Origin: an uncultured Bacteroidales bacterium | GTDB taxonomy: Bacteria > Bacteroidota > Bacteroidia > Bacteroidales > Bacteroidaceae | DNA: 6,873 nucleotides | Assembly: GCA_902803195.1 (NCBI GenBank) | Contig: CADCOX010000103.1 | Span: forward strand, 1 to 6,873 | Direction: 5' to 3' | In this document: positions 4,787 through 6,873 of the stretch, in pieces | Numbering within the stretch: position 1 is the stretch's first letter | Layout of the letters: each line of letters starts with the position of its first letter | Translations under genes and position numbers: made by a program | The notes under the pieces: model-generated | Database searches by the model: none | What the model was told of the DNA's origin: nothing | The model's input: only the letters and a program-made list of their open reading frames with translations

Positions 4787-6873
4787 ATGAAGAAAATCTA
4801 CTTCTTTCTTGCTACGTTGTTTGGTATGTTCGGACTCATGAACGTGTCCGCACAGACCTACGTAGATTGGGCGCCGGATTATGACAATCCGCTCATTGAA
4901 GAGGTTTGGCAGTTCAGCAGTCCGATGTCTGACAGCGCTGAAGGTAACTTCTATTCTCTGCTTGACCGCTTGAGCGAATGTCCTGAGGACCAGCATCCTA
5001 ACAACGACTTCTGGCATTCATCATGGCATGGTGTCAGCCCCGAACTGGGCTCTCACTACTTCCAGGTAGAGATGCTCGATCCCGAGAACATGCCTGAAGA
5101 GATCGTGTTCGTGTTCACCCGTCGTCCGGCATCCTACGACCACACCACCGAGTGGAGTGTTCGTGGTACGAATGACCCCGATGCGGCTAAGGACGCTTGC
5201 ACGGAGCTCGCTTACATCATCACTCCGTATGCGAGCAACACCGAAACGCTGACTTCTGATCGTTTCAGCCCAGGTAACTTCAAGTACCTGCGTTTCTACT
5301 CCGAGCATCAAGGCGGTCCTGATCCCAAATACTACGACCGTACATACTTCCACCTTGCGCGCTTCCAGCTCTATCCTGTGAAGGCTATCGACGAGTGGGA
5401 AGCTTCCTACAACATGCTTTCCGAAGCTTTCAACAAGTACGTTGTCTATGCAGAGCCCGACTACTTCCCCATTGGCCATCAACCCGGTCAGTATGGCGAA
5501 GCTGAAGTTCTGAAACTGCAAGAGGCCGTTGAGACGCTGAACGTCTACCTCGAGGAGATGCCTCAGGAAGAACTGGAGAAGCTGACCAAGGCTAAAGCCG
5601 AAGAGCTTATCAAGGCTTGCGAAGATGCTTATCAAGCTGTTCTTGCTACAAAGGTTACCTTCTCTCTCCCCAGCGGCTACTACCGCATCAAAGCCGGTAT
5701 GGAGTACATCAACTCCGTAGTCGTCGGTCAGGACGAGGAAGGCAATGACATCACCGAAGATAAAGTACGTCAGAAGTACATGATGGGCCACAAGCAAGAT
5801 GGCAAGCTCTATGGTATTTGGAGAGATCTCGATAGGTATCTCGAGAGTGAAGATCAGCCCAAGGACGGCATTACCGGTCAGGCTCGCGTACTTTGGAAGA
5901 TCGAGAACAAGGGCGATGGCACTTACGACTTCGTCAGCATGTACCACGACGGTCGCTTCAAGAATGTAGCTCGCAGCACCGCGGTTGAGATGGATCCCGC
6001 TTCTGAGAACCTGATGGCCATCGAACCGGTCTATTCTACTGACGAGGGCATCACTTACGTCAATATCCGCGTTTCCACTCAGAATGGTGCTGACGGTCTC
6101 TTCCTCCATCAGAATGGCCATAACAATGGTACTGGTGGCGACGGCTTCCTCGTAGGTTGGTACAACACCTGGAGTGATACAGCAGGACCTCAAGCTTCTG
6201 AATGGTACTTCGAGAAGGTCGACGACGCCGAGGCTGAGAAGATCATCGAAGACTGGGAACCCTACAAGAATGAGCAGGCCATGATTCTTAAGATTAAGGA
6301 TCTGGTTGCCGAGGGTAAAGAGAAACTGGAGATTGCCAAGGATGTTGCCCATGTAAAGGTCATCACCGATGCCAGCCAGATGACCAGCCCCTACAGCCAG
6401 AATGACTTGGGTGGTAGCGATGGTGGCAACCTCAAAGATGGTGTGCTTATCGATGGTAAAACCGATACTTACTGGCATAGCGTTTGGAGTGCCAAAGAAG
6501 GCAATGTAGTTCCCGAAGGCAGACACTACCTGCAAGTAGAACTCCCCGAGGACTTCGATGCCGCACAGAAAATCTACATGAAGTTCACCCGTCGTGCAAC
6601 TGACAGCAACCACATCACCCAGTGGACCATTCGCGGTACAAACGATGGCGAATACTCTGAGGAAGATGGTTGCGAAGAGCTTCTCATCGTCGATACGCCT
6701 TATGGAAATAATACCGAGACTCTGCAGAGCGATCTCTTCGACACGAAGGGTTACAAATACATCCGCTTCTACCAGAGTGGTAATTCCAGTAGCGCTGTGT
6801 TCTTCCACCTCTCAGAATTCCAATTGTACTACGATTTGGAGAACGAACAGTCGCAGTACATCGCTCTCGGCAC
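4787..6873 (+). CDS. Secreted protein with two discoidin-like (F5/8 type C) domains, partial
   Basis: Open from ATG 4787 to the window end: 695 residues, with the C-terminus missing. A Sec signal peptide is clear: MKK, a hydrophobic core IYFFLATLFGMFGLM, and a likely cut after VSA (residue 22). A first discoidin-like domain spans about 50-198 and a second about 530-682. They share WHS (76-78 / 563-565), HY-QVE (90-95 / 580-585), FTRR (110-113 / 600-603), RGTND (126-130 / 616-620), NTETL-SD-F (151-160 / 642-651) and a closing FQLY. Between them are a charged helical linker (199-286, FIVAR-like), a beta-rich domain from LPSGYYRI to SEWYFEKV (about 290-478; a beta-trefoil is possible) and another helical linker (479-525). 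No catalytic motif is visible so far. It is probably exported to the periplasm, surface or medium and binds glycans or host/plant material; an enzyme domain or a sorting signal could lie beyond the edge. No SusC/SusD neighbour is visible. Confidence 0.85.
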   Translation, partial: MKKIYFFLATLFGMFGLMNVSAQTYVDWAPDYDNPLIEEVWQFSSPMSDSAEGNFYSLLDRLSECPEDQHPNNDFWHSSWHGVSPELGSHYFQVEMLDPENMPEEIVFVFTRRPASYDHTTEWSVRGTNDPDAAKDACTELAYIITPYASNTETLTSDRFSPGNFKYLRFYSEHQGGPDPKYYDRTYFHLARFQLYPVKAIDEWEASYNMLSEAFNKYVVYAEPDYFPIGHQPGQYGEAEVLKLQEAVETLNVYLEEMPQEELEKLTKAKAEELIKACEDAYQAVLATKVTFSLPSGYYRIKAGMEYINSVVVGQDEEGNDITEDKVRQKYMMGHKQDGKLYGIWRDLDRYLESEDQPKDGITGQARVLWKIENKGDGTYDFVSMYHDGRFKNVARSTAVEMDPASENLMAIEPVYSTDEGITYVNIRVSTQNGADGLFLHQNGHNNGTGGDGFLVGWYNTWSDTAGPQASEWYFEKVDDAEAEKIIEDWEPYKNEQAMILKIKDLVAEGKEKLEIAKDVAHVKVITDASQMTSPYSQNDLGGSDGGNLKDGVLIDGKTDTYWHSVWSAKEGNVVPEGRHYLQVELPEDFDAAQKIYMKFTRRATDSNHITQWTIRGTNDGEYSEEDGCEELLIVDTPYGNNTETLQSDLFDTKGYKYIRFYQSGNSSSAVFFHLSEFQLYYDLENEQSQYIALG

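Noticed and set aside
5021..6808. Long minus-strand open frame of 595 codons
   Set aside because: It is the in-register complement of the plus-strand secreted-protein gene, which has a signal peptide, a promoter and repeated domain blocks; the minus frame has none and exists only because TCA, TTA and CTA codons are absent.

Overview
This window looks like chromosomal DNA of a Bacteroidales bacterium (Bacteroides/Prevotella-like). The grounds are several matches to the Bacteroidetes sigma-ABfr -7 element (TAnnTTTG) upstream of genes, the absence of Shine-Dalgarno sequences with A/T-rich leaders instead, and protein families typical of that group (a DUF2795-type small protein, a DUF4954 protein, and a 'GVHSP' methyltransferase-like protein). 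No database search was possible; family names come from recognising the sequences.

Left part, minus strand (about 1-1960). Read in the direction of transcription, a methyltransferase-like gene (1778-1197) is followed after about 115 bp by a PduO-type cob(I)alamin adenosyltransferase gene (1082-495). The gap between them carries two short tandem repeats of period 6 and period 8. A separate promoter at the end of the adenosyltransferase gene then drives an acidic 73-residue protein (368-147) with a hairpin in its leader. A strong intrinsic terminator at 116-66 ends the unit. A nested inverted repeat lies at the window edge (14-59).

Middle, plus strand (about 1950-4140). A divergent promoter (TAACTTTG, 1952-1959) drives a 661-residue DUF4954 protein (1990-3975) rich in hexapeptide/beta-helix-like repeats. 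Between its stop codon and a clear plus-strand terminator (4110-4139) lies an array of 22-bp period, so the array should be transcribed as 3' UTR.

Intergenic region (3976-4786, about 810 bp). After the array and terminator come a pair of hairpins ending in CCTTTT (4184-4251), AT-rich DNA, and a 75-codon minus-strand open frame with no usable start that looks like a gene remnant (4634-4407). A promoter with A/T-tracts upstream of it (4700-4733) follows.

Right part, plus strand (4787 to beyond 6873). This is a large secreted protein, open at the window edge: signal peptide, a discoidin-like (F5/8 type C) domain, a helical linker, a beta-rich domain, a second helical linker and a second discoidin-like copy. 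It is a probable cell-surface or secreted glycan- or protein-binding protein. Its complement carries a very long false open frame.

The genes do not form an obvious single pathway. The most unusual items are the 22-bp periodic array in the 3' UTR, the degenerate methyltransferase-like gene with a possibly leaderless promoter, the coding remnant, and the duplicated binding-domain architecture of the surface protein.
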